From: Oceanobacillus jeddahensis | Lineage (GTDB): Bacteria; Bacillota; Bacilli; Bacillales; Amphibacillaceae | Assembly: GCF_000750635.1 (NCBI RefSeq) | Contig: NZ_CCDM010000001.1 | Span: 248,001 to 312,000 of the forward strand | Direction of reading: 5' to 3' | Length of the DNA: 64,000 nt | Shown: piece after piece, positions 26,667 through 35,657 of the stretch | How positions within the stretch are numbered: the first letter of the stretch is position 1 | Layout of the letters: each line of letters opens with the position of its first letter | Program-made: the position numbers and the translations under genes | Notes under the pieces: generated by a model | What the model was told of the DNA's origin: nothing | Seen by the model: the letters and a program-made list of their open reading frames with translations, nothing else | Databases searched by the model: none

Positions 26667-28281
26667 TGCAAAACCAGAAATGCGAATAATTTTTATCATT
26701 ATCTTATTACTATTCTTTGCTTTTCTGCTAGCTCCATTGATTATCTTATTTTTTCGATCCTTTATAACAGATGAGGGTGTAGGCTTTTCAAATTATGTTG
26801 CTTCTTTATCAAATAACACCTTAATTCATGCGATAGGTAATAGTATCAAAGTTTCAGGTGTTACAGCCATCATTACGACTATACTAGCATTTGCTTTAGC
26901 TTATGCAGTGAACTGTACAAAGATCTATCAGCCTTTAAAAGGTGCTGTGAAAGTTGGTATTCTCATTCCGATGTTAATCCCAACAATTACGTATGGATTT
27001 GCCCTGATGTATACCTTTGGAAATCAAGGATTATTAACAAAGCTTTTTGGCAGAAATTTATTTGAAATCTACGGTTTTAATGGGTTGCTGATTGGATATG
27101 TCATTTATACGTTACCAGCAGCTTTTCTGTTAATCCATAATTCCTTCAAGTATATTGATAAGAAGTTTATCATCGTGTCCAAGCTGATGGGAGATAGAAC
27201 ATTAAGGAGTTTTTTGAATACAGTTATCCGCCCATTACTTGGAGCTTTAGGTGGAGCATTTGTTTTATCTTTTATCCTTAGCTTCACAGACTTTGGGATA
27301 CCTGCATCTGTTGGTGGGACATATGATGTTGTTGCAACACAGCTTTATCAAGCGATGCTTGGATCTATTCCTGACTTTAGCCAAGGAGCTGTGATTGCCG
27401 TACTGATGTTATTTCCAGCAGTAGTAGGTGTTATTCTACTGAACTATTTGGAGAGATTTAATTTTCATTATGATAAATTCAGTGAAACCGAATTAACAGC
27501 TAGTAAATTCAGAGACAGTTTTTTTGGCTCTGTATCCACTGTTATTTTACTGGCGATGCTTTCTGTATTCGCAGTAATGTTTATAGCGCCATTTGTAACT
27601 GCTTTTCCATACGATTTAAGCTTTACATGGGACCATATTACAGGTGTGTTTCAGTCGAATGATTTGGTTTCGGTTTACAGAAATTCTCTTATTGTTGCAG
27701 CATTAACAGCTCTTTTAGGAACTATTATTGCTTATGGAGCAGCGCTTCTTAATGCACGTACATCGTTAAAAGGAAAACAGACCGTAGATATTTTTTCAAT
27801 GATTACAAATACTGTGCCTGGTATGGTTCTAGGTTTATCTTATCTATTACTTTTTAATGATAGTAGTTTAAAAGGAACCTTTATTATTATTGTTTTATGT
27901 AACATCATGCATTACTTTACTACGCCGTATTTAATGGCGAAGAATGCATTAACAAAGATGAACCCAGGTTGGGAAACATCAGGAGAATTGCTCGGTGATA
28001 ATTGGATTAAAACAATATATCGTGTTATCTTGCCAAACTCTGTAGCTACTGTTTTAGAGATGTTTAGCTATTATTTTATCAATGCAATGGTCACCATCAG
28101 TGGTGTTATCTTCCTTGTATCCGCTCAGACAACCGTTGTAGCAAGTAAAATTAATGAACTGCAGCATTTTGCCCAGTTCAATGAAATATTTGTTTTATCT
28201 GTACTTATCTTTTTGACCAACTTAGTGGTTAGAGGTCTTTGTGAAGCTTTTCAAAAAAGAGCAGCAATCTATAAAAAGTGA
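26659..28281 (+). CDS. Fused double permease of the aminoethylphosphonate ABC importer
   Basis: This 540-residue membrane protein contains two complete permease domains in one chain. Each has about six helices and its own EAA-type loop: KLMGDRTLRSFLNTVIRPLL near residue 180 and ELLGDNWIKTIYRVILPNS near 450. Salmonella splits this function between PhnU and PhnV; the fusion resembles FbpB-type iron permeases. ATG 26659 overlaps the ATPase stop by eight bases and follows GGTGAAAAG. A TTG twelve bases upstream is less likely. It forms the channel with two copies of the ATPase. Confidence 0.85.
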   Translation: MHNAKPEMRIIFIIILLLFFAFLLAPLIILFFRSFITDEGVGFSNYVASLSNNTLIHAIGNSIKVSGVTAIITTILAFALAYAVNCTKIYQPLKGAVKVGILIPMLIPTITYGFALMYTFGNQGLLTKLFGRNLFEIYGFNGLLIGYVIYTLPAAFLLIHNSFKYIDKKFIIVSKLMGDRTLRSFLNTVIRPLLGALGGAFVLSFILSFTDFGIPASVGGTYDVVATQLYQAMLGSIPDFSQGAVIAVLMLFPAVVGVILLNYLERFNFHYDKFSETELTASKFRDSFFGSVSTVILLAMLSVFAVMFIAPFVTAFPYDLSFTWDHITGVFQSNDLVSVYRNSLIVAALTALLGTIIAYGAALLNARTSLKGKQTVDIFSMITNTVPGMVLGLSYLLLFNDSSLKGTFIIIVLCNIMHYFTTPYLMAKNALTKMNPGWETSGELLGDNWIKTIYRVILPNSVATVLEMFSYYFINAMVTISGVIFLVSAQTTVVASKINELQHFAQFNEIFVLSVLIFLTNLVVRGLCEAFQKRAAIYKK

Positions 28282-28290
28282 GGGGAAAAC

Positions 28291-29274
28291 ATGTTGAAAA
28301 CAATGAAGAAATCTATTGCTGGGGCAGGAATTGGTTTAGCGTTTATATTGGCAGGATGTGGTGCACAGGGTAATGATGATGTTGTCATTTATACAAATGC
28401 AGATGAGGAAGCAACATCAGCTATGGAATCAGCTTTGGACGCTGCAGGATATGAAGGAGAATATATTTTGCAATCGCAAGGAACATCTGAGTTGGGAGGT
28501 AAGCTACTAGCGGAAGGAGATCAAATAGAAGCCGATATTGTAACCATGAGCTCTTATTTTTTAGATAGTGCACAGGAACAGAATGAAATGTTTGCAGATT
28601 TAACATTTGAAACAGAAACATTAGAGGAGCATGCCGATTTTTATACCCCTATTTTAGGGAATACAGGAGCTATTTTTGTAAACACCGAAGTACTGAAACA
28701 GCATGGCCTAGAAGCTCCAGAAAGTATTGCCGATTTAGCAAAACCTGAATATGAGGGGCTGGTTTCCATTCCAAATATTGATGATTCGTCAACTGCGTGG
28801 TTAATGGTACAGGCCGTGATTAGTGAGTATGGGGAAGAAGAAGGAAAGGCTATTCTCGAAGCTCTCATTACAAATGTTGGGCCGCATTTAGAAAGCTCTG
28901 GTTCCGGACCAATTAGTAAGGTACAGGCAGGGGAAGTTGCTGCTGGATTTGGGCTGAGACATCAGGCAGTTGTAGCAAAAGAATCCGGAGCACCAATTGA
29001 TTTTGTTGATCCGTTGGAAGGGAATTTCTCGCTTACAGAGGCAGTAGCTGTTGTGAATAAGGATGACGATGAAAAATCCCAGAAGGCAATGGAAATGGCA
29101 GAAGTTATCTCAACAGATGCTAGAGAAGAGCTGTTAACTTACTATCCTGTAGCGCTTTATGAAGGTGAAACAGTTGATGAGGCACATAAACCAACGCATT
29201 CAATGACATTCGATCAACCATTAAATGTAGAGTTATTGGAACAGCATCAAGAATTCTTTAATTCTGCTAAGTAG
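28291..29274 (+). CDS. phnS: 2-aminoethylphosphonate-binding lipoprotein
   Basis: This 327-residue substrate-binding protein has a lipoprotein signal ending in ILAGCG (Cys about 23). The fold is like iron- and phosphonate-binding proteins (SBP family 1/6), with VVIYTNADEEA at the mature N-terminus and SSSGPISKVQAGE-type loops near residue 205. It delivers substrate to the fused permease just upstream. The start ATG 28291 has GAGGGG eight bases in front. The substrate is inferred from phnW and phnX downstream. Confidence 0.85.
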   Translation: MLKTMKKSIAGAGIGLAFILAGCGAQGNDDVVIYTNADEEATSAMESALDAAGYEGEYILQSQGTSELGGKLLAEGDQIEADIVTMSSYFLDSAQEQNEMFADLTFETETLEEHADFYTPILGNTGAIFVNTEVLKQHGLEAPESIADLAKPEYEGLVSIPNIDDSSTAWLMVQAVISEYGEEEGKAILEALITNVGPHLESSGSGPISKVQAGEVAAGFGLRHQAVVAKESGAPIDFVDPLEGNFSLTEAVAVVNKDDDEKSQKAMEMAEVISTDAREELLTYYPVALYEGETVDEAHKPTHSMTFDQPLNVELLEQHQEFFNSAK

Positions 29275-29341
29275 AAAGCTGAATATGGCTATTCCACAAT
29301 TACGGGGGCTTTCTTATTTGGTAAACAAGGAGAGATCTATT

Positions 29342-30436
29342 TTGGAACAATATAAATTACTAACACCGGGTCCATTAACAACAACAAATACAGTGAAGGA
29401 AGAAATGCTGTTTGACCGTTGCACATGGGATCAGGATTACAAGAGTATTACTCAAAAAATACGCATGCAGCTGCTTGATCTTGCGAAGGCTTCAGCAGAT
29501 GATTATACTACTGTACTGATGCAAGGAAGTGGGACATTTACAGTGGAATCTGTGATGACAACAGCAATGAAGCAGCAGGATAAAGCGTTAATTATAACGA
29601 ATGGTACGTATGGGGAACGAATCGTGAAAATGGTTGATTATATTGGTTTACATTATCATCATTATAACGTTGCCTACAATGCGTATCCGAATGAGCAGGA
29701 ATTAAAGTATATTTTAGAAAATGACCCTTCTATTACTCACTTAGTAATGGTACACTGTGAAACAACAACTGGAATATTGAATCCGATAGAAAAGGTTTCT
29801 GAACTTGCAAAAATGTATAATAAGACATTTATTGTTGACGCGATGAGCAGTTTTGGCGGTGTAGAAATGGATATTCCAGAGCTAGGGATAGACTTCTTAA
29901 TCAGCAGTGCAAATAAATGTATTCAAGGCGTACCTGGGTTCGGATTTGTGATAGCGAAACGAGATGAATTGCAGGCTTGTGAAGGAAATGCAAACAGCTT
30001 ATCCTTGGATTTATATGATCAGTGGAAGGAAATGGATAAGGAGGGGAAATGGCGTTATACCTCCCCAACGCATGCGGTAGCAGCATTTTCGAAGGCAATC
30101 GATGAATTGATTGCAGAGGGAGGTATTTCTGCAAGGTTTGAACGTTATCAGCATAATAATCGGCTGCTGCGAGATAGACTAGAAAAACTAGGGTTCCGGG
30201 CTTATATAACAGATAATCGGCAGTCACCAATTATTACGACATTCTTATTTCCCAATGATACATTTGAATTTACTGAATTTTATCATCATGTGAAGGAAAA
30301 AGGTTTTGTGCTTTACCCAGGAAAATTGACAGAAATCAATACATTCCGGATCGGCAACATTGGAGAAGTGTATGAAGCAGATATAGAAAGATTATGTAAC
30401 GTTATTCAAGAATATATGGGAGTAGTGATAAAATGA
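29342..30436 (+). CDS. phnW: 2-aminoethylphosphonate--pyruvate transaminase
   Basis: This 364-residue PLP enzyme turns 2-aminoethylphosphonate plus pyruvate into phosphonoacetaldehyde and alanine. The N-terminus YKLLTPGPLTTTNTVKEEML is diagnostic. The PLP-binding lysine lies in LISSANKCIQGVPGFGF, preceded by VDAMSSFGGVEMD. The start is TTG 29342, nine bases after AAGGAGA, which gives the usual PhnW N-terminus. A longer reading from 29285 has no ribosome site. It overlaps phnX by four bases. Confidence 0.95.
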   Translation: MEQYKLLTPGPLTTTNTVKEEMLFDRCTWDQDYKSITQKIRMQLLDLAKASADDYTTVLMQGSGTFTVESVMTTAMKQQDKALIITNGTYGERIVKMVDYIGLHYHHYNVAYNAYPNEQELKYILENDPSITHLVMVHCETTTGILNPIEKVSELAKMYNKTFIVDAMSSFGGVEMDIPELGIDFLISSANKCIQGVPGFGFVIAKRDELQACEGNANSLSLDLYDQWKEMDKEGKWRYTSPTHAVAAFSKAIDELIAEGGISARFERYQHNNRLLRDRLEKLGFRAYITDNRQSPIITTFLFPNDTFEFTEFYHHVKEKGFVLYPGKLTEINTFRIGNIGEVYEADIERLCNVIQEYMGVVIK

Positions 30437-31227
30437 AAAAAGTAGAAGGTGTTATTTTTGATTGGGCAGGAACAACGGTTGATTTTGGATGCTTTGCCCC
30501 AGTACACGCATTTGTCAATGTCTTTAAAAATGCTGGGATTGAAGTCACGATAGAAGAAGCAAGAGAACCAATGGGGCTGACAAAGATTGATCATATCCGG
30601 ACGATGTTGTCTATGCCAAGAATTTCCGAGCTGTGGAGCAAGAAGTACGGACAAGCGTTCACGGAACAAGATGTTGAGAACTTATATGTTGGCTTTGAAG
30701 CTGCTCTCTTAGAAACGTTAGCAATGTATACAGATCCGAAGCCAGAAGTATTAACAACGATAGAACAGTTAAGAAATCAAGGTTTGAAAATTGGTTCAAC
30801 CTCAGGCTACACGCAAAAGATGATGGATATAGTTGTTCCAGAAGCAGAGAAGAAAGGGTATCGACCTGATTTTTATATTACAGCTGATGGAACAAGTGAC
30901 GTGGGAAGACCATATCCATATATGATTTATCGAAATATGGAAGCTTTAAAATTATCCGCAGCGTGCCATGTAGTTAAAGTAGGAGATACGATTCCGGATA
31001 TTGATGAAGCTTTAAACGCAGGTGTTTGGTCTGTTGCTGTCATTATCGGCAGCTCTGAAATGGGATTAAGTGAAGAGGAATTTCATGCGTTATCAGAAAT
31101 GGAGCAGGAGGATTTGATTGCTCGAGTAGAAAAGACATTTAAAGACCGTGGTGCTGATTTTACGATTCGATCTATGGGAGAGCTTCCTGGAATTATTGAG
31201 GAAATAAATCAGCTGCTTGTGAAATAA
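30433..31227 (+). CDS. phnX: Phosphonoacetaldehyde hydrolase (phosphonatase)
   Basis: This 264-residue HAD-superfamily enzyme cleaves the C-P bond of phosphonoacetaldehyde to acetaldehyde and phosphate. The nucleophile motif is FDWAGTTVDFG near residue 10. The Schiff-base lysine is in PMGLTKIDHIRTM (about residue 52). Later HAD motifs are SGYTQKMMD and VGDTIPDIDEALNAG. The ATG overlaps the phnW stop (ATGA). Together the operon supplies carbon, nitrogen and phosphate from aminoethylphosphonate. A strong terminator follows. Confidence 0.95.
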   Translation: MKKVEGVIFDWAGTTVDFGCFAPVHAFVNVFKNAGIEVTIEEAREPMGLTKIDHIRTMLSMPRISELWSKKYGQAFTEQDVENLYVGFEAALLETLAMYTDPKPEVLTTIEQLRNQGLKIGSTSGYTQKMMDIVVPEAEKKGYRPDFYITADGTSDVGRPYPYMIYRNMEALKLSAACHVVKVGDTIPDIDEALNAGVWSVAVIIGSSEMGLSEEEFHALSEMEQEDLIARVEKTFKDRGADFTIRSMGELPGIIEEINQLLVK

Positions 31228-31271
31228 GGATGTTTTGTATTTTGCCAAACAGGGTATAGAGATTTAATGAT

Positions 31272-31329
31272 AAAAATAGCTGTGTTCGTACTCCCCTCAA
31301 AGTATGAAACACGGCTATTTTTATTTTTT
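31272..31329 (+). terminator. Terminator of the aminoethylphosphonate operon
   Basis: AAAAATAGCTGTGTT pairs with AACACGGCTATTTTT (one G-U pair) across a 21-base loop. It is followed by ATTTTTT. Confidence 0.85.
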
Positions 31330-31400
31330 GCTAAATCAATGAAAAAGAGAAACATGGTAAAATAAAAGATATTATTATACGATTCAAAGGAGATTATTTG

Positions 31401-32504
31401 ATGGGGACAGTAGAAGGAATTATTAACGCTATTGGCAGTGAGGTTTTTTCCGCTCTTGTTGGAGCTATTGTAGGGCTGGTGATTAGTGTTATATTTGATG
31501 ATAGCTTACGAGCGCTAAAGAAAAAAATTAAAAGAAAATATAAGCGTATGTTTAGTGTGAAAAATGAACCTAAATCAGATTATTTTTCATTTGGAAATAC
31601 GAAACTCAATTTCTTTGTTGTGGAAGGAGATGGACAATCAGAATTCAGTCCCGATAATGTAGAATGTAAGGTCACTAATGAAACATTTGCATTGCCGGAA
31701 GAACTCGCGGTACTAAAACAGGAAATTGAAGAAGACGAAGACAAGAAAAAAGCAAATGGACTACCGTCTAAATGGAATGGACCCTTATATGGAGTGGCTA
31801 GATATAGGCAAACGAGAACAGAGGATATGGAAGAAATGGGAGTTGTATTCAGCTTCTATCAAACGGATTATTTTACTTTTGCTGCGACCAATCTGCAGCT
31901 AGATAGAAAGTTAGATTCAGGACAGACCATAGGTGAAAAGTATATCCCACATGAGAGCTTAGAAGATGTACAACCGTTTCTAGCAAATGGCTTTGGAATC
32001 GTATTAGTTGTTATTACAGCAGATGAAAATATTATTTTAACGCAACGCATAAAGAGTAGTGGGGCAAGAGGCGGTGAAATGGATGTGAGTTTAGTAGAAG
32101 GGGTACATCCATCAATGGATAAACAAAAGAGTGGCAACAAAGGACCCAACTTGTATGAAACAGCAAGCCGGGGTGCGGAGGAAGAATTAGGTTTTTCTAT
32201 TGATAAAAGTGACATCCACTTTTTAGGTTATGGTATTGATTTAGACTTCTACCAATGGAATATGATTGGTTATGCTCGTGTTCCTGAAACGGCCCAACAG
32301 ATTAAAGATATTCGGAGCCGTGGAGCTTCTGGAAAATGGGAGAATTCTTCCCTTCTATTTAAGAATTTCAATGTAGAAAATATGACAGAACTAATTATGA
32401 ACGAAGAGATGTGGTCCACAGCCAAAGTAGCGCTGTACTGGACAGCAATAGGAGAGTTTGGTAAGAAATTTGACAAAAAGTTAAGTCAGTTATCGCGAAA
32501 ATAA
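31401..32504 (+). CDS. Membrane-anchored protein with a degenerate NUDIX-like domain
   Basis: This 367-residue protein has one N-terminal membrane helix (about 12-32, VFSALVGAIVGLVISVIF). A very basic stretch follows (KKKIKRKYKR), so the rest probably faces the cytoplasm. From about residue 185 a NUDIX-like fold follows: GIVLVVITADENIILTQR, a loop, then the box remnant ETASRGAEEELGF at 252-264. Compared with the consensus, the Gx5E glutamate and the Glu of RE are missing, while the EE pair is kept. Catalysis is therefore doubtful and ligand sensing is plausible. ATG 31401 has AAAGGAGA upstream. It is a single-gene unit bounded by terminators. The function is unknown. Confidence 0.75.
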   Translation: MGTVEGIINAIGSEVFSALVGAIVGLVISVIFDDSLRALKKKIKRKYKRMFSVKNEPKSDYFSFGNTKLNFFVVEGDGQSEFSPDNVECKVTNETFALPEELAVLKQEIEEDEDKKKANGLPSKWNGPLYGVARYRQTRTEDMEEMGVVFSFYQTDYFTFAATNLQLDRKLDSGQTIGEKYIPHESLEDVQPFLANGFGIVLVVITADENIILTQRIKSSGARGGEMDVSLVEGVHPSMDKQKSGNKGPNLYETASRGAEEELGFSIDKSDIHFLGYGIDLDFYQWNMIGYARVPETAQQIKDIRSRGASGKWENSSLLFKNFNVENMTELIMNEEMWSTAKVALYWTAIGEFGKKFDKKLSQLSRK

Positions 32505-32531
32505 ATTTTTCGCAGTGTAACTGGCTGGGGC

Positions 32532-32548
32532 TGCGATTACTCGCCCCA
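32532..32548. repeat. 17-bp repeat, copy 1 (TGCGATTACTCGCCCCA)
   Basis: This sequence is identical to 35567-35583. Here it is part of a small hairpin, because TGGGGC just upstream pairs with GCCCCA. Both copies lie between genes, on either side of the PTS regulator/EIIA/EIIB genes. Confidence 0.6.
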
Positions 32549-32586
32549 CCGAAGGAAGTTTCACTTTATACATATAGATAGCTGCA

Positions 32587-32622
32587 GTCAGTACTTTTTA
32601 GAATGGAAGTGCTGGCTTTTTT
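32587..32622 (+). terminator. Terminator after the NUDIX-like gene
   Basis: GTCAGTACTT pairs with AAGTGCTGGC (two G-U pairs) across a ten-base loop, and six Ts follow. Confidence 0.75.
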
Positions 32623-32661
32623 GTTTGGGTTTTGAACATTATAATTGTTTAAATACAAAAA

Positions 32662-32706
32662 ATTCATCACAAAAGAAAATTCCTTTAAAAATAAGTTGTG
32701 ATGAAT
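32662..32706. promoter_or_regulatory. 11-bp inverted repeat upstream of the PRD regulator
   Basis: ATTCATCACAA at 32662-32672 and TTGTGATGAAT at 32696-32706 are perfect reverse complements with a 23-base spacer. They end 62 bases before the regulator start. The repeat could be an operator for the PRD regulator itself or a leader hairpin; no T-run follows. Confidence 0.45.
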
Positions 32707-32768
32707 GGACACGTATGCCGGTATATTCTGTCCTATAATAAAATTGTGCACAGATGGGAGGTGGCGGA

Positions 32769-34763
32769 ATGAAGAAATCAGAGAAACAAATCATTAGTGA
32801 TTTGTTGAAGGAACAGCATCTCAGCATTCAGAAAATATTAACTTCTTATGGCTTAACCAATGAAAAATTAGAGCAACTAAAAAATGAAGTAAATGAACGG
32901 TTCCATCAAGATATTATTTTCAGCAATGATGAAATTATCTATATTCCCCACAAATATAGTAAACGTATTGCTAGTCATTATCATATTCCCATTGATGAAA
33001 TGACTCCAATATTTAAACCAGAGGTAAGGAGAGATGTAGCATTTTTAAAGATTGCACTGGATAACAGTGACTATTTATCTTTATTAGAGCTTTCAGACCA
33101 CTGCCTAGCTAGCAAAAATACACTGACCAATGACATTAAAGTAGTTAATAATGAGATAAAAGATGATGGAATCTCTATTGAATACACGAGGAAAAACGGT
33201 TTTCATTTAGCAGGAGATGAAGTCCGAATAAGAGCTGAAATAATCAATATCGTAGACAGATTGTTTTTATATCCAAATGGTAGAAATTTATTAGAAGATA
33301 AAGTGATTAATACCAAGGAAGAACATTTTCTTCTTACAGAAAGAATTAGAAAGCTCGAACGAAAGATAAATATTACCTTTAGTGATGAATATCTTTCAAA
33401 GCTTCCCTATATTATTCTAATTATGATTAAACGGGCCAGCGTGATGAAAGATGAATGGACCCTACCTATTAAGTATCAAGAATTAAATCAGACTAGTGAA
33501 TTTAAACAAATTCAAGAATTATTTTGGGAATATCCCGATTTATCAGTGCAGGATTTGGCCTATTTATCTTTAATTTTTCTGGGAGCTAATCGGATTGATT
33601 TGGATTCCAACTTAGCAAGCGAAAAGGAAGTAGAAGAATTTGTTTTATTTATTATTGAAAGGTTAGAAGATAAACTAGCATTCAATTTTGGAGATAATCA
33701 ATTTAAGAAAAAATTAATACAACATTTAAGCCCTGCTTTAATCCGAAAAAGATTGGGATTGACACTTGAAAATCCAATACAAAGAGACTTTATAAATCGG
33801 TATTATCCTGTTTATGAAGTTATTAAAGAAATTGTAGATGAATATAAAAGAATAACTCTCAGTGAGGCAGAGGTTGTTTACCTTTCTATGATTGTACTTG
33901 GGCATATGTATCAAGTTAGCAATGATGCTTATCAAAATAATAAAGATGTTACGGCTATTGTCGTATGCCAGAGCGGCAACTCGATATCAGAATTAATGAA
34001 TGTGCAGCTGAAGGACATGTTCCCTAATATTAATTTTCTAGGAACCTACAGCGAGCGGCAGTTTTATTACGAAGCGATCGATGTCGACATTGTTTTTACG
34101 ACTGCCCCACTAGAGACGGATAAGAAAACGTTTGTTATGGTCAACCTTTTCGATGAAAAAAAACGAAAAGAATTTATTAAAAGGGTCGAAAATCACATTG
34201 TTGCCAATCCTAGTATTAAAACAAAACAGTTAATGAATTTTTTGCGCGATGTTATTCCTGAAGAAAAGTTTGAGGATATTAAGGAGAAAGCACATCGGTT
34301 CTTTCAGGATGACAAAGAAAGTACAGACATTACTGATTCAATTTTAAAAATCAATCAGATCAATTTTGTTCATACCAATAATATATTCGAAATGGCACAA
34401 ATTGGATTGAATAAAATGTTGGAGCGAGAATCTATTACATCGGCGTATTCAGAAGAAGCTTTGAATATATTCAAAGAAAAATACGAATCAATGTTAATCG
34501 GCCCGGAAGTCTATTTACCTCATGCACATTATAACGATGGGGCATATTATGAGGACTTTCAGCTTGTTATCAGTCCCATAATAAAAACATGTGTTTTATG
34601 TTTATCTCCTAGTAAGGGTAATTCTCATGTGAAAAAATTATTGCAGTTTAATAGTCTTTTTATGGATGCTGAGTTTATGGATGAGTTATACAGCTCTGGC
34701 CAAGAAGACGTATTTAAGCTCGTTGAAAGGAGATATAAAGATGGAATTCAAGAGCTTATTTAA
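32769..34763 (+). CDS. PRD-containing PTS transcriptional regulator (BglG/MtlR/LicR class)
   Basis: This 664-residue regulator is built like MtlR/LicR activators. It has an N-terminal DNA-binding part with a second helix-turn-helix near residues 95-130 (LLELSDHCLASKNTLTND). Two PRD domains follow at about 195-300 and 310-405. Next comes an EIIB-like domain with VVCQSGNSIS near 400, and a C-terminal EIIA-like domain with VYLPHAHYNDG near 585. Phosphorylation of PRD, EIIB and EIIA sites by the PTS controls such proteins. ATG 32769 follows GGGAGGTGG; an upstream in-frame ATG at 32754 would include that site. It overlaps the EIIA gene by 23 bases. Confidence 0.88.
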   Translation: MKKSEKQIISDLLKEQHLSIQKILTSYGLTNEKLEQLKNEVNERFHQDIIFSNDEIIYIPHKYSKRIASHYHIPIDEMTPIFKPEVRRDVAFLKIALDNSDYLSLLELSDHCLASKNTLTNDIKVVNNEIKDDGISIEYTRKNGFHLAGDEVRIRAEIINIVDRLFLYPNGRNLLEDKVINTKEEHFLLTERIRKLERKINITFSDEYLSKLPYIILIMIKRASVMKDEWTLPIKYQELNQTSEFKQIQELFWEYPDLSVQDLAYLSLIFLGANRIDLDSNLASEKEVEEFVLFIIERLEDKLAFNFGDNQFKKKLIQHLSPALIRKRLGLTLENPIQRDFINRYYPVYEVIKEIVDEYKRITLSEAEVVYLSMIVLGHMYQVSNDAYQNNKDVTAIVVCQSGNSISELMNVQLKDMFPNINFLGTYSERQFYYEAIDVDIVFTTAPLETDKKTFVMVNLFDEKKRKEFIKRVENHIVANPSIKTKQLMNFLRDVIPEEKFEDIKEKAHRFFQDDKESTDITDSILKINQINFVHTNNIFEMAQIGLNKMLERESITSAYSEEALNIFKEKYESMLIGPEVYLPHAHYNDGAYYEDFQLVISPIIKTCVLCLSPSKGNSHVKKLLQFNSLFMDAEFMDELYSSGQEDVFKLVERRYKDGIQELI

Positions 34764-35214
34764 CTCCCAATTAATGAAATTAAATCATTCTTCTCAAAAC
34801 CAGGAAGAGCTCTTTGAAGAAGTTGCTCGAGAATTAGTATCACTTGAATATGTAAATGAATCTTATCAGGAAGCCCTTGTTCAAAGAGAGCAAAGTTTTC
34901 CTACAGGATTAAAAACAAATTATTGTAATATTGCTATTCCACATACAGATGCGGAGCATGTAAGAAAGCCTTTTATTTATCTAGTTCAACTTCAAGACGA
35001 AGTTGAATTCCATAATATGGGGGATTCTAGTGAGGAAATAAGCGTTAAATTGGTACTTTTCTTAGGGATTACAGACCCGAAAAATCAAACGATACTACTA
35101 TCTACCTTAATGGAGCATTTTCAAACAGAAGAATTCTCAAAAACAATGTTCGAAGAGATCGATACTAAGCAGCTTGAGAAAAAGCTAAATATTTTTTTAA
35201 CAGGAGGAAAATAA
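34741..35214 (+). CDS. PTS EIIA component, galactitol/fructose type
   Basis: This 157-residue cytoplasmic phosphocarrier has the EIIA type 2 fold. The phosphorylated histidine is in CNIAIPHTDAEHV, near residue 63. It takes phosphate from HPr and passes it to the EIIB encoded next. ATG 34741, with AAAGGAGA eight bases upstream, lies inside the end of the regulator gene; a longer reading from 34666 has no ribosome site. Only one base separates it from the EIIB gene. Confidence 0.88.
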   Translation: MEFKSLFNSQLMKLNHSSQNQEELFEEVARELVSLEYVNESYQEALVQREQSFPTGLKTNYCNIAIPHTDAEHVRKPFIYLVQLQDEVEFHNMGDSSEEISVKLVLFLGITDPKNQTILLSTLMEHFQTEEFSKTMFEEIDTKQLEKKLNIFLTGGK

Positions 35215-35215
35215 A

Positions 35216-35494
35216 ATGAAAAATGTAATTGTAGCCTGCGGAAGTGGTGTAGCAACAAGTCAGACAGTGGCTTCAAAAGTAAAACGAATTTTAGATGAGA
35301 ATAAAATCAAAGCGAATGTAGAAGCGGTGGATATTAAATCTTTAGATAGCTATATTAAATCTGCTGATGTTTATATTTCTATTACAAAGGGCGGTAAAGA
35401 ATATGATATTCCAATGTTAAATGGGATTGCTTTTCTTACTGGTATGGGATTACAAGAAGAAACAGATAAGTTGATTCGAATCCTTAAAAATTAA
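35216..35494 (+). CDS. PTS EIIB component, galactitol type
   Basis: This 92-residue cytoplasmic protein has the phosphocysteine at position 8 in VACGSGVATSQTVASKV, the classic GatB pattern. It transfers phosphate from EIIA to the sugar bound by the EIIC encoded at 35658. AGGAGG sits at the end of the EIIA gene just ahead of the ATG. The 163-base gap that follows holds a hairpin and a repeat, so the EIIC gene may have its own transcript level. Confidence 0.92.
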   Translation: MKNVIVACGSGVATSQTVASKVKRILDENKIKANVEAVDIKSLDSYIKSADVYISITKGGKEYDIPMLNGIAFLTGMGLQEETDKLIRILKN

Positions 35495-35525
35495 TTAGAA
35501 AACTTGGCTTATTGATAAGCTTTAG

Positions 35526-35556
35526 TTGAGGATGGGACTTTAATTACCCTTCTCAA
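35526..35556. terminator. Hairpin between EIIB and EIIC genes
   Basis: TTGAGGATGGG pairs with CCCTTCTCAA (one bulge, one G-U) across a ten-base loop. There is no long T-run, so it may be a processing or stability hairpin that sets different levels for EIIAB and EIIC rather than a full terminator. Confidence 0.4.
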
Positions 35557-35566
35557 CAGAGACATT

Positions 35567-35583
35567 TGCGATTACTCGCCCCA
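35567..35583. repeat. 17-bp repeat, copy 2 (TGCGATTACTCGCCCCA)
   Basis: This sequence is identical to 32532-32548. Here the GGGGC left arm is absent, so it does not form the same hairpin. Confidence 0.6.
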
Positions 35584-35657
35584 TTAAAAACTTTGTGCTT
35601 ATACAGTAGAAAAGTTTTATGCTTTTTTATCTGCAGAGTAAAGAAAGGAGAAGACAA

